A DNA stretch of 28,512 nt. Source: Actinomyces sp. HMSC035G02. GTDB taxonomy: Bacteria > Actinomycetota > Actinomycetes > Actinomycetales > Actinomycetaceae. The notes under the pieces are model-generated. The model worked only from the letters and a program-made list of their open reading frames with translations, was not told the origin of the DNA and searched no databases. Positions 1 to 7,063 of this stretch are shown piece by piece; the stretch's first letter is position 1, and every line of letters starts with the position of its first letter. The translations under genes were made by a program, and so were the position numbers. The DNA is taken from positions 1 to 28,512 of the forward strand of contig KV835903.1 of NCBI GenBank assembly GCA_001838165.1. Direction: 5' to 3'.

Positions 1-55
1 CCCACGGTTACACCACTATGCGGGACGCTACTCAAGGCCAAACCGCGGTGCCGAC

Positions 56-221
56 ATGCGCGACAGAATTAGCCCAGTACAGCGCTTCCTTGGGCTTGTC
101 CGCGACAAAACTCGCCCAGCACACCACAAATCGTCTCTTTCGGGCCATTTTGAGCGCGCTGGGTGAACTATTTCGCGCACGCACCCACATCGGGCCGCGC
201 AGGGCGAACTATTTCGCCCAC
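56..221. repeat. mirror-symmetric array A (2 inverted + 2 direct 25-bp units)
   Basis: Four related 25-bp units are visible. Two lie on the minus strand (56-80 and 98-122, 42 bp apart) and two on the plus strand (156-180 and 197-221, 41 bp apart). All share a CTGGGYGA-like left part and a TTCGCGCAC/TGTCGCG-like right part when read in the same orientation. The unit at 197 contains a local palindrome (GGGCGAA, CTA, TTTCGCCC). A more degenerate copy may start near 19, but that is uncertain. There is no convincing gene here; open frames exist only because the period is close to a multiple of three. Confidence 0.6.
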
Positions 222-244
222 AGGACATAGCCACGTGGCGACAT

Positions 245-554
245 TGAAACCGACAACACCACTGCGACCACTGATGCAGGACACCGTGAAACCGCCATCA
301 CCACTGCTCGCCCCTCAACAGCAACCGTTGAAACCGGTGACACCTCTGCAACCGAAAAACACACCGAAAACACCCATTTCTCACCCGCAAAGGCGATGGC
401 GGTTTCAGTTGAGGCTCGGCCTGCGCGAGCAAAGGCGATGGCGGTTTCAACTTGCCCACCTCACCGGCCCGCAAAGGCGACAAGGGTTCCAACCCGACGC
501 AAGTAGCCACGAGCAAAGGCGTCACCGGTTTCAGACAACCACGCCGCGCGCAGC
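245..554. repeat. mirror-symmetric array B, seven 42-bp units (3 direct + 4 inverted)
   Basis: A 21-bp unit starting TGAAACC recurs at 245, 287 and 329, exactly 42 bp apart. Its inverse, starting GCAAAGG and ending GGTTTCA, recurs at 387, 429, 471 and 513, again exactly 42 bp apart. In one orientation the unit reads TGAAACCG, four variable bases, C, then RCCWYTGC. The 21-bp stretches between units are unrelated to each other. The variable cores CCAT (units at 287, 387, 429) and GTGA (units at 329, 513) occur in both arms, so 13-bp perfect inverted pairs exist, for example 287-299 with 395-407 and 329-341 with 521-533. Because 42 is divisible by three, both strands show open frames with 14-residue repeats, but the inversion argues against a protein-coding role. 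Confidence 0.85.
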
Positions 555-576
555 TACAAACCCGCTACCCAGAAAA

Positions 577-686
577 CTCGCATGCAATTCGATTAAGTGA
601 AGTTTCAATAAAGCCTAAAAACGTTGCAATTCCAACGATCTTATTTCAAGATTCGAAAGGGTCGTGGGGGAATTGCATGCGAAGTT
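577..686. repeat. palindromic intergenic element, copy 1
   Basis: About 110 bp bounded by imperfect terminal inverted repeats: CTCGCATGCAATTC at 577-590 and GGGGGAATTGCATGCGAAG at 666-684. The centre carries AACGTTGCAATTCCAACGAT at 620-639, identical to the centre of copies 2 and 3 near the end of the window. CGTTG/CAACG in this core can form a small hairpin. Left of the core the copy has diverged from the others. Confidence 0.75.
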
Positions 687-782
687 GGGTGTCGGCTCAG
701 GAATGTGGGAAGTGACCACTGGATGCGAGTCCTGCGGGATGGAGGGGGCCAGGCTGCGGTACCCGTGGGCGGCGGCGGGGCC

Positions 783-813
783 TGGCTGGGCTTCAGGGCA
801 ACGCGCCCAGCCA
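783..813 (-). terminator. possible hairpin downstream of the 826-1554 gene
   Basis: TGGCTGGGC (783-791) is perfectly complementary to GCCCAGCCA (805-813), with a 13-nt loop. It lies about 13 bp past the stop codon of the minus-strand gene. There is no T-run on the minus-strand side, so intrinsic termination is uncertain. Confidence 0.4.
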
Positions 814-825
814 CACGTCAGTACA

Positions 826-1554
826 TCAGTTTGTTTTCCAAGCATCGATGATGGTTCCCGAGTGGGGGTACAGGACGATCCCGATCTCCGCGCCCTCTGA
901 ACGGCACGCCTCTATCACCGTCGCGTAGGGCTGTTCACCCGCCGCCACCCTGTCATCCATCCAGCTCTTGCGTTCCCTGTACTCCCACGACGAGCCGTCC
1001 GAGCTGACCAACTCGAACACGTACTGTGCCCTGGCGTGACCTCCGCCGGAGTGCGTGATGCTGTTGTCCACCTCGAAATCACGGCACGTGACGGCCTCGT
1101 GGCGCACGGTCCCCGAACGCCAATCCTGGACGTAGGGGGTCAGGAAATACTGCGAGGCGTACCCAAACGCCCACAGGATCGACGCGGACATCCCAAGGCC
1201 GAGAAGCGGAGCGATGAGCGACAGGACTCCTTCGCGCCTGCCCGACGACGACGGAACGACGCACCTCCAGGCCACCCGCGCGAGCCACCGCAACGACGCC
1301 CAGACAACCGGGAACCAGAACACGAGAACCAGGAGCGGCACCCCAAGGCCGGCAAGGCCCGCGTACAGCCTCCATATCGTCCACGGGTCGTCCCCCACCA
1401 GGACACACACCACGATGTACGCCTGGATGACCCAGATACCGATGATCACCCACCTCAAGCGCCTCTGCGCGGGCGTCAGATTCTTCGAGGTGAAGAGCTT
1501 ATTCATCACATTACCGGGGGCCGTCTGCGCAGCGGTATCCGAAGTCGTTGCCAT
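826..1554 (-). CDS. hypothetical membrane protein, paralogue of the next gene
   Basis: 242 residues. I do not recognise a named family. Three hydrophobic segments are visible (about residues 34-54, 60-88 and 111-138), followed by a C-terminal soluble domain of about 100 residues, probably outside the membrane. The C-terminal domain has VTC near its start and ends in EACRSEGAEIGIVLY then IIDAW. The same plan, DW..G.V..E.VTC then EAC...G.[EQ]IGI.LY...G.I[IV]DAW, is found in the neighbouring protein at 1695-2402, so the two are tandem paralogues. The ATG at 1554 has only a weak ribosome site; Met17 (1506) is an alternative start. The two cysteines shared by the paralogues (VTC and EAC) could form a disulfide. 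Function unknown. Confidence 0.75.
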   Translation of the reverse strand: MATTSDTAAQTAPGNVMNKLFTSKNLTPAQRRLRWVIIGIWVIQAYIVVCVLVGDDPWTIWRLYAGLAGLGVPLLVLVFWFPVVWASLRWLARVAWRCVVPSSSGRREGVLSLIAPLLGLGMSASILWAFGYASQYFLTPYVQDWRSGTVRHEAVTCRDFEVDNSITHSGGGHARAQYVFELVSSDGSSWEYRERKSWMDDRVAAGEQPYATVIEACRSEGAEIGIVLYPHSGTIIDAWKTN

Positions 1555-1694
1555 GCGGCCACAATAGCCCAGTCCTCACCCCTGTCCCCCAGGCAGTATC
1601 AATCAGCGGGAGCGGCCCGCCCCCGAACAACGTGACTCAACCAGACGGGCCGGGAGCGAGCACCGGCGCGACCCCCGCGCTCGCGCCGCGTCTC

Positions 1695-2402
1695 CTAACT
1701 GTGTCGCCACGCGTCGACGATGATGCCCGTGCGGTCGTAGAGAGAAATCCCGATCTGGGTGCCGGGGGTCTGGCAGGCCTCAACGATCGTGTTGTAGAGG
1801 GGCGTGCCCTTCTCGGCGTGGCGTTCGAGCTCGTATTGGCGCAGGTCGTAGGCGCGCACGACCCCACCTTCTTCAGTCAGCTCGATGTGCACGAAGGGCC
1901 CGTCGTCGCGCTCCTCGGGATTCATGGCGGTGCACGTGACGCCCTCGCGGGTGACGGGTCCATCGTGCCAGTCGAGGGCAGCCTGACCACACATGCCCCA
2001 CGCGACCAGACCAACCAGTCCAAGCACCACGAGCGAGGCCACGACCCCCAGGAACATGGTGCCAGGGTGAGCTTCCGGAGCGTGCTTGCCGCTGGGCATC
2101 GGCTTGATCCTGCGAACCAGGTCGATGACAAAACGCCCAAGCACGGCCCGGACGATGGGGAGGAACGCGAGGACTGCTATGGCCGCAATGATCACTCGCG
2201 CCTGACTCAACTGGAATGCCCACCGCGTCCAGTTATCCCTACTGAGGAAATCAATGAACCCCCACGCCGGAGAGACCACGAGGAACCAGAGGAACAGGGT
2301 GTACCCGTACGCGGGCCACGGCTTGACGACCTGCGGGACCGTGGAGGTAGCACCGATCTGGTGGGCGTCAGTGTCGGCGGTGGGGGCATCCATGTCGTTC
2401 AT
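1695..2402 (-). CDS. hypothetical membrane protein, paralogue of the 826-1554 gene
   Basis: About 235 residues from the ATG at 2402; the frame stays open to a GTG at 2462 and an ATG at 2444. I prefer 2402 because a short polar N-terminus before the first membrane segment matches the paralogue and GGAG lies 13 bp upstream, but the start is not settled. Three hydrophobic segments precede a soluble domain carrying VTC, EACQTPGTQIGISLY and IIVDAW, matching the downstream gene. The residues between the VTC and EAC motifs have diverged while the ends are kept, as expected for an old duplication. There is no catalytic motif I can name. It lies between a strong terminator (2528-2566) and its paralogue, on the same strand. 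Confidence 0.72.
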   Translation of the reverse strand: MNDMDAPTADTDAHQIGATSTVPQVVKPWPAYGYTLFLWFLVVSPAWGFIDFLSRDNWTRWAFQLSQARVIIAAIAVLAFLPIVRAVLGRFVIDLVRRIKPMPSGKHAPEAHPGTMFLGVVASLVVLGLVGLVAWGMCGQAALDWHDGPVTREGVTCTAMNPEERDDGPFVHIELTEEGGVVRAYDLRQYELERHAEKGTPLYNTIVEACQTPGTQIGISLYDRTGIIVDAWRHS

Positions 2403-2527
2403 GCTAGCCACATGACTCCACAAGCGCACTCGCGGGTTCCCCATCGGGGCAGGTCGGCACACCAGGAACGAGGCCGGGGAAGGTCAGCAGACCAACGCAC
2501 ACCACGCACCAAGGCCACACACAAAGG

Positions 2528-2566
2528 CCGGGGGCCGCGCAGACACACAGTCTGCGCGGCCCCCGG
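2528..2566 (-). terminator. strong hairpin terminator of the NlpC/P60 gene
   Basis: A perfect 17-bp stem (2528-2544 with 2550-2566) closes a 5-nt loop, ACACA. It starts about 20 bp after the stop codon of the minus-strand gene ending at 2588. Read on the minus strand the stem is followed by a short TTTGTGTG stretch. It separates the endopeptidase gene from the membrane-protein pair. Confidence 0.8.
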
Positions 2567-2587
2567 ACCTTCAAGCAACGATGCGGC

Positions 2588-3922
2588 TCAGAGCCTCACG
2601 GCGTAGGGCATGATCGAGCCCCAGCTGTACACGCCGGTGATGCGCACGGGCACGCCGAAGGTGGGAGCCTCGATCATCTGGCCGCCGCCCAGGTAGATGG
2701 CGACGTGGTAGATGCCGGACTGGGTGCCGTTGGAGGACCAGAAGATCAGGTCGCCGGCCTCCATGGAGCCGATCGGCACGTGCGTGCCGTAGCTGTACTG
2801 GGCGCGCGAGAGGTGCGGCAGGTCGACGCCAGCGCTGCCCCACGCGAGCATGGTCAGGCCGGAGCAGTCCACGCCGCCGTAGGATTCGCCGCCCCACACG
2901 TAGGGCACGCCCAGGTAGCTCTGCGCGGTTGCGATGGCGGTGGAGGCACCGCCGCCACCCGAGTAGGAGGGCGCCGAGTACGAGGGCTCCTCGTAGGAGT
3001 AGGAGGGCGCGGAGTACGAGTAGTCGTCATCATCCTCATCGTCGGAGGACGACGAGGAGGACGAGGCCTGGGCCGCGGCGGCAGCGTCGGCTGCGGCCTG
3101 GCGTTCGGCGGCGGCTGCGGCGTCGGCTTGACGCTGGGCTTCGGCGGCTGCGGCGGCCTGCTCGGCGGCGATGCGCGCGGCTTCCTGGCGTTCGGCCTCG
3201 AGGGCGGCTTCGCGCTGGTTGATGAGGTCGACGGTCGTGTTCTGCTTGGTCGCGAGCTCCTGCACGTAGGCGCTGCGCTGGGCGGCGACGATCGCGGCCT
3301 CGTTCTGGGCGGCGGCAGCGGCCTGGTTGGCGGCGTCGGTGCGAGCCTGGACCTCGTTGGTGGCAGCCTGCTGGCTCGCGAGCGCGGTATTCGCCGCGTC
3401 GCGGGTCACCTTGGCGACCTGCTCGAGGGCGGCAACGTTCTGCATCTTCGCCTCGGCGGAGGAGGAGAAGGAGTTGATGCCGGCCTGCTTGGTTTCGACG
3501 CTGCGCAGGCCGTCGGAGTCGAGGTAGGGGGCGAGCGAATCGAGCGTGCCGCCACCGTTGCGATAGGCGGCCTGGGCGACGGAGGCGATCTGCTGCTTGC
3601 CTTCCTGGAAGGCGGCTTCGGCGGCGTCCGCGTCAGCCGACGCCTGGTTGGCTGTTGCGGTCGCCTCGTTCAGCGCGATGGTGGCTTCGTTGAGGTCTTC
3701 ACCGGCAATCTGCGCGTTCTGCATCGCGGTTGCGGCGCTGGCGTTCACCTCGGCGAGCTTGACCTCGATCTGGGCGACGCTCATCTTCGCAGCCTCTTCG
3801 GCAGCCTGGGCGGCAGCGATCTCTTCCTCAGAGGGGGCGGCTTGCGCCATCTGGGGTAGCACGAGGAGGGCGCAGGCGGCGATAGCCGTCAGGCCCATGC
3901 GAATGGTTCCGCGTCGTCTCAT
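2588..3922 (-). CDS. secreted NlpC/P60 (C40) peptidoglycan endopeptidase
   Basis: 444 residues. The frame stays open upstream, but the ATG at 3922 is chosen because it starts directly with a signal peptide (MRRRGTIRMG, hydrophobic core, cleavage near AQA). Residues about 30-260 are an Ala/Glu/Gln-rich coiled coil. A low-complexity linker of Ser/Asp/Glu then Tyr-Ser-Pro follows, and the last 115 residues are the NlpC/P60 domain. The catalytic Cys is C353 in VDCSGL, the His is H406 in YHVAIYLG, and E418 sits 12 residues later. That Cys-His-Glu arrangement is known from mycobacterial RipA. The family cleaves D-Glu-mDAP-type stem-peptide bonds during cell separation; the coiled coil probably acts as an autoinhibitory or positioning arm. 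Single-gene unit with its own terminator. Confidence 0.93.
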   Translation of the reverse strand: MRRRGTIRMGLTAIAACALLVLPQMAQAAPSEEEIAAAQAAEEAAKMSVAQIEVKLAEVNASAATAMQNAQIAGEDLNEATIALNEATATANQASADADAAEAAFQEGKQQIASVAQAAYRNGGGTLDSLAPYLDSDGLRSVETKQAGINSFSSSAEAKMQNVAALEQVAKVTRDAANTALASQQAATNEVQARTDAANQAAAAAQNEAAIVAAQRSAYVQELATKQNTTVDLINQREAALEAERQEAARIAAEQAAAAAEAQRQADAAAAAERQAAADAAAAAQASSSSSSSDDEDDDDYSYSAPSYSYEEPSYSAPSYSGGGGASTAIATAQSYLGVPYVWGGESYGGVDCSGLTMLAWGSAGVDLPHLSRAQYSYGTHVPIGSMEAGDLIFWSSNGTQSGIYHVAIYLGGGQMIEAPTFGVPVRITGVYSWGSIMPYAVRL

Positions 3923-3974
3923 CGTTGTCTCATCTCGTCCGATTAGGTGCGCCGGAGCGCGCGTACTGGGAAAG

Positions 3975-4003
3975 AGCCTATCCACTTTCGTCACGCTTGG
4001 CAA
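3975..4003 (-). promoter_or_regulatory. possible promoter of the NlpC/P60 gene
   Basis: On the minus strand TTGCCA (3998-4003) is followed 17 nt later by TAGGCT (3975-3980). This would give a leader of about 45 nt before the ATG at 3922. The surrounding 3980-4200 is less G+C-rich than the genes and has no open frame of note. I looked for a cyclic-di-AMP (ydaO) riboswitch here and did not see one. Confidence 0.35.
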
Positions 4004-4222
4004 CAAACACACCACAAAACCCACCTTTCACACATGCAACAATCGCAACATTTACAACACCAGCACCATGATTACCGCGCAAATACCTGCGCTTTCATCA
4101 CATTTTCAACCACCACTGCGAGCCTGCTCACACATCCGACGCCACACCCCCACCTGTCACAAAAGTCCAGCATCCGGAACCATCGCGCCCCGGCCTCGTC
4201 GATAACAAACAATGAGAGGCAT

Positions 4223-4310
4223 GAACCGTCGAATGTGCCGCTGACTGCGCGTCAGCACAAGCGACTGCCGCGCAGTCCCCCGACAGCGGGACGCGCCTCG
4301 ACGCATGTTC
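4223..4310 (+). promoter_or_regulatory. possible structured leader upstream of metY
   Basis: Four nested or adjacent inverted repeats can be drawn. GAAC+CGTCGA (4223-4232) pairs with TCGACG (4298-4303) and GTTC (4307-4310), with CAT bulged out. Inside it are three hairpins: GCTGAC/GTCAGC (4240-4256), GACTGC/GCAGTC (4263-4277) and CCCCG/CGGG (about 4278-4290). The whole lies 70 bp before the metY start, where actinobacteria often carry methionine or SAM control elements. The GGCAACC core expected of SAM-IV is absent, so no known riboswitch class is claimed. Confidence 0.35.
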
Positions 4311-4380
4311 ACTTCACCGCATCTGCGGCCCGCCGGAGGGGAATCAGAGACGAACCACCCCTCACCTAAGGAGCCGCACA

Positions 4381-5706
4381 ATGACCGCCAACGACTGGTC
4401 CTTCGAAACCAAGCAGATTCACGCCGGATACAACCTCGACCCCGCCACTGGCGCAACCGCCCTTCCCATCTACCAGACCTCCTCCTACGCCTTTGAAGAC
4501 ACCGCGCAGGCCGCGAGCCGCTTCGCCCTGCAGGAGCTCGGCCCCATCTACACGCGCCTCACCAACCCGACGACCGACGGCGTCGCAGCGCGCATCGCGG
4601 CCCTCGAGGGAGGCGTCGGCGGCCTCCTCGTCTCCTCCGGCCAGTCCGCGACCGCCCTGTCGATCCTCGCCCTGGCCGTCGCCGGCAACAACGTGGTCGC
4701 CTCCCCCTCCCTGTACGGCGGCAGCGTCACCCTGCTGAAGAACACGCTCGGACGCCTGGGAATCGAGGCCCGCTTCGTCGCGGACCCCCTCGACCCCGAG
4801 GCGTGGCGCGCGCTCGCCGATGACAAGACGGTCGCCTTCTACGGCGAGACCATCCCCAACCCGCAGGGCGACATCCTCGACATCGAGCCGATCGCCGCCG
4901 TCGCCCACGAGGTCGGCGTGCCGCTCATCGTCGACAACACGGTCGCCACCCCTTACCTGGTCCGCCCGATCGAGTGGGGTGCCGACATCGTCGTCCACTC
5001 GGCCACGAAGTACCTGGGCGGGCACGGCACCTCGATCGCGGGCGTGATCGTCGACTCGGGCAACTTCGACTTCGCCTCCCAGCCCGAGCGCTTCCCCCTC
5101 TACAACACCCCCGACGAGTCCTACCACGGCCTCGTCTACGCCCGTGACCTGGGCGTGGGCGGCGCGCTGGGCGCTAACCTGGCGTTCCTGCTGCGCATCC
5201 AGACGCTCATCAACCGCGACCTGGGCGCCGTCACCTCCCCCTTCAACGCGTTCCTCATTTCGCAGGGCATTGAGACCCTGTCCCTGCGCATCGAGCGCCA
5301 CGTCTCCAACGCGCTGGCGGTCGCCCGCTTCCTCGAGGCACACCCGGACGTCGAGTCCGTCAACTACGCGGGCCTGGAGTCCTCCCCCTACTACGAGCTG
5401 GGCAAGAAGTACGCGCCGCTGGGCACGGGCGGTCTGCTCTCCTTCGTCATCAAGGGCGGGTACGAGGCCGGCCGGGCCTTCGCGGACGGCGTGCAGCTCC
5501 TGCCGGTGGTCGCCAACATCGGAGACGCGAAGTCCCTCGTCATCCACCCGGCCTCGACGACGCACTCGCAGCTGACCGAGGAGGAGCTGGCCAAGGCCGG
5601 CGTCGCGCCCGGCACCGTGCGCCTGTCGATCGGCCTGGAGAACATCAAGGACATCCTCGCCGACCTGCAGCTCGGCTTCGACGCGGCCCGCGCGGCCACG
5701 GCCTAA
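4381..5706 (+). CDS. metY: O-acetylhomoserine sulfhydrylase (PLP enzyme)
   Basis: 441 residues, the usual length for the family. It converts O-acetylhomoserine and sulfide to homocysteine with pyridoxal phosphate in the cytoplasm. Visible family marks are the N-terminal ETKQIHAGY, PIYQTSSY, the aromatic YTRLTNPT, SSGQSA, and VDNTVATPYL before the PLP-binding lysine K210 in SATKYLGGHG. The C-terminal VRLSIGLE is also typical. The start ATG has AAGGAG 7 nt upstream (4368-4373). It is followed by metX in the same direction, which makes the O-acetylhomoserine substrate, so the two steps are neighbours. A hairpin lies between them (5716-5765). Cystathionine-gamma-synthase-type relatives are shorter (around 380-400), which favours MetY. 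Confidence 0.96.
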   Translation: MTANDWSFETKQIHAGYNLDPATGATALPIYQTSSYAFEDTAQAASRFALQELGPIYTRLTNPTTDGVAARIAALEGGVGGLLVSSGQSATALSILALAVAGNNVVASPSLYGGSVTLLKNTLGRLGIEARFVADPLDPEAWRALADDKTVAFYGETIPNPQGDILDIEPIAAVAHEVGVPLIVDNTVATPYLVRPIEWGADIVVHSATKYLGGHGTSIAGVIVDSGNFDFASQPERFPLYNTPDESYHGLVYARDLGVGGALGANLAFLLRIQTLINRDLGAVTSPFNAFLISQGIETLSLRIERHVSNALAVARFLEAHPDVESVNYAGLESSPYYELGKKYAPLGTGGLLSFVIKGGYEAGRAFADGVQLLPVVANIGDAKSLVIHPASTTHSQLTEEELAKAGVAPGTVRLSIGLENIKDILADLQLGFDAARAATA

Positions 5707-5715
5707 CAGACCCGT

Positions 5716-5765
5716 CGGCGGCCTCGGGGACAAATACACACACTCCTGAGACTCCGAGGCCGCCG
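5716..5765 (+). promoter_or_regulatory. long-loop hairpin between metY and metX
   Basis: CGGCGGCCTCGG (5716-5727) pairs perfectly with CCGAGGCCGCCG (5754-5765) around a 26-nt loop. No T-run follows, so it may be an attenuator or an mRNA-stabilising element that sets the metY:metX ratio. A hairpin with closely related arms and the same loop length follows metX. Confidence 0.45.
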
Positions 5766-5821
5766 CTGCCCCTCCTCCGCCTCCCGCGAGAGCGAACTGC
5801 CCCCAGCGAAAGAAGGACATC

Positions 5822-6979
5822 ATGAGCCGTCACAACCTGCCCCCCGCACCCACCTCCGGCGCGTGGCGCGAGGGAGACCCGGTCGCCTTCCGCAAGTTCG
5901 CGAACCTGGGCGCTCAGCGCCTGGAAAACGGCGAGATCCTGCCCAGCGTGACGCTCGCCTACGAGACGTGGGGCGAGCTGGACGAGGCCGCCTCCAACGC
6001 GGTCCTCATCCTGCACGCGCTGACCGGCGACGCGCACGTGTGCGGCGAGGCGGCACCCGGCCAGCCGACCCCCGGCTGGTGGGAGCAGATCGTGGGCCCG
6101 GGGCGCATCATCGACACGGACCGCTACTACGTGGTGGCCGCGAACGTGCTGGGCGGTTGTCAGGGTTCCACGGGCCCGGCATCCCTCGCTCCCGACGGGG
6201 CACCGTGGGGCTCGCGCTTCCCCGTGATCTCCACGCGCGACCAGGTCTACGCCGAGTCCCGCCTGGCCGACCTGCTCGGCATTGATGAGTGGAGCATCGT
6301 CGTGGGCGCATCGCTGGGCGGCCAGCGGGCGATCGAGTGGGCGGTCACCTACCCGGAGCGCGTGCGCCGACTCGTGGTTGTGGCATCGGGCGCGCAGACA
6401 ACCGCCGACCAGGCGGCGTGGACCCACACGCAGATCCGGGCGATCCAGCTGGATCCGGCGTGGCGCGGCGGCGACTACTACGCGGGCCCCGGCCCCAACG
6501 CTGGCTTGGCACTCGCCCGCCAGATCGCACACACGACCTACCGCTCCCCCTCGGAGCTGGACGAGCGCTTCGGCCGCATCCCGCAGAACGACGAGGATCC
6601 CCTGCACGGCGGGCGCCTGGCGGTGGAGTCCTACCTGGACTACCACGGCGAGAAGATCGTGCGCCGCTTCGACGCGGGCTCCTACGTGACGCTGTGCCGC
6701 ACGATGCTCTCCCACGACGTGGGCCGCGACCGCGGTGGCATCGTCGAGGCGCTCAAGGCGGTCACCGCGCGCACTCTCGTCGTCGCGGTCGACTCCGATC
6801 GCCTGTTCTTCCCCGAGCAGGTGTGGCAGATGGCGGCCGGCATCTCGGGCGCGTTCTACCGCGAGATCCACTCCGATCACGGCCACGACGGCTTCCTCAT
6901 CGAGCACGACCAGCTGACGGCTCTCCTCGACGAGTTCCTCAACGAGCGCATCCCCTCGCGCGCGTCCTCCTTCGCCTGA
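5822..6979 (+). CDS. metX: homoserine O-acetyltransferase
   Basis: 385 residues. It transfers acetyl from acetyl-CoA to homoserine, supplying the substrate of the upstream metY product. It is an alpha/beta-hydrolase-fold enzyme of the MetX family: ILHALTGDAHV near the oxyanion region, the nucleophile S164 in GASLGGQRAIEW, a probable catalytic Asp (D326 in DSDRLFF), and the catalytic His H355 in GHDGF. The family mark CQGSTGP is present. The ATG at 5822 has GAAGGA 4 nt upstream. The gap to metY is 115 bp and contains a hairpin, so co-transcription with partial attenuation is likely. The alternative, a homoserine succinyltransferase of the MetA fold, is excluded by the sequence. Confidence 0.96.
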   Translation: MSRHNLPPAPTSGAWREGDPVAFRKFANLGAQRLENGEILPSVTLAYETWGELDEAASNAVLILHALTGDAHVCGEAAPGQPTPGWWEQIVGPGRIIDTDRYYVVAANVLGGCQGSTGPASLAPDGAPWGSRFPVISTRDQVYAESRLADLLGIDEWSIVVGASLGGQRAIEWAVTYPERVRRLVVVASGAQTTADQAAWTHTQIRAIQLDPAWRGGDYYAGPGPNAGLALARQIAHTTYRSPSELDERFGRIPQNDEDPLHGGRLAVESYLDYHGEKIVRRFDAGSYVTLCRTMLSHDVGRDRGGIVEALKAVTARTLVVAVDSDRLFFPEQVWQMAAGISGAFYREIHSDHGHDGFLIEHDQLTALLDEFLNERIPSRASSFA

Positions 6980-6994
6980 TCGGCACCTTTTCTC

Positions 6995-7048
6995 CGCGAG
7001 GCCGCCCCTGTTTCTTCTCCTCATCAACGAGGCCGGGGCGGCCTCGCG
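6995..7048 (+). terminator. long-stem hairpin after metX
   Basis: CGCGAGGCCGCCCC (6995-7008) pairs perfectly over 14 bp with GGGGCGGCCTCGCG (7035-7048), with a 26-nt loop. A competing shorter hairpin (CGAGGCC, loop GGGGC, GGCCTCG, 7028-7046) uses the same right arm. No T-run follows. It ends 4 nt before the -10 box of the next gene, so it may end metX transcripts without blocking the next promoter. Confidence 0.5.
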
Positions 7049-7051
7049 CGT

Positions 7052-7057
7052 TATGCT
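7052..7057 (+). promoter_or_regulatory. -10 box for leaderless transcript of the alpha/beta hydrolase gene
   Basis: TATGCT ends 6 nt before the A of the ATG at 7064, the exact geometry of actinobacterial leaderless promoters (TANNNT, 6 nt, then +1 at A of ATG). No Shine-Dalgarno sequence precedes the ATG. Confidence 0.65.
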
Positions 7058-7063
7058 GACCCC

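Noticed and set aside
245..554. CRISPR array
   Set aside because: Repeats are inverted in the second half, have a variable core and are only 21 bp long; no leader or cas genes are present.
163..600. A 145-residue open frame with 14-residue repeats over array B, and a similar one on the opposite strand
   Set aside because: Both exist because the repeat period is 42 bp. The repeat inverts halfway, so no strand encodes one consistent repeat, and there is no ribosome site.
3923..4200. Cyclic-di-AMP (ydaO) riboswitch before the NlpC/P60 gene
   Set aside because: These elements often precede actinobacterial cell-wall hydrolases, but the conserved G-rich core motifs are not present.
4200..4380. 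SAM-IV or S-box riboswitch before metY
   Set aside because: The conserved GGCAACC-type core and flanking motifs are missing; only unassigned stems are visible.
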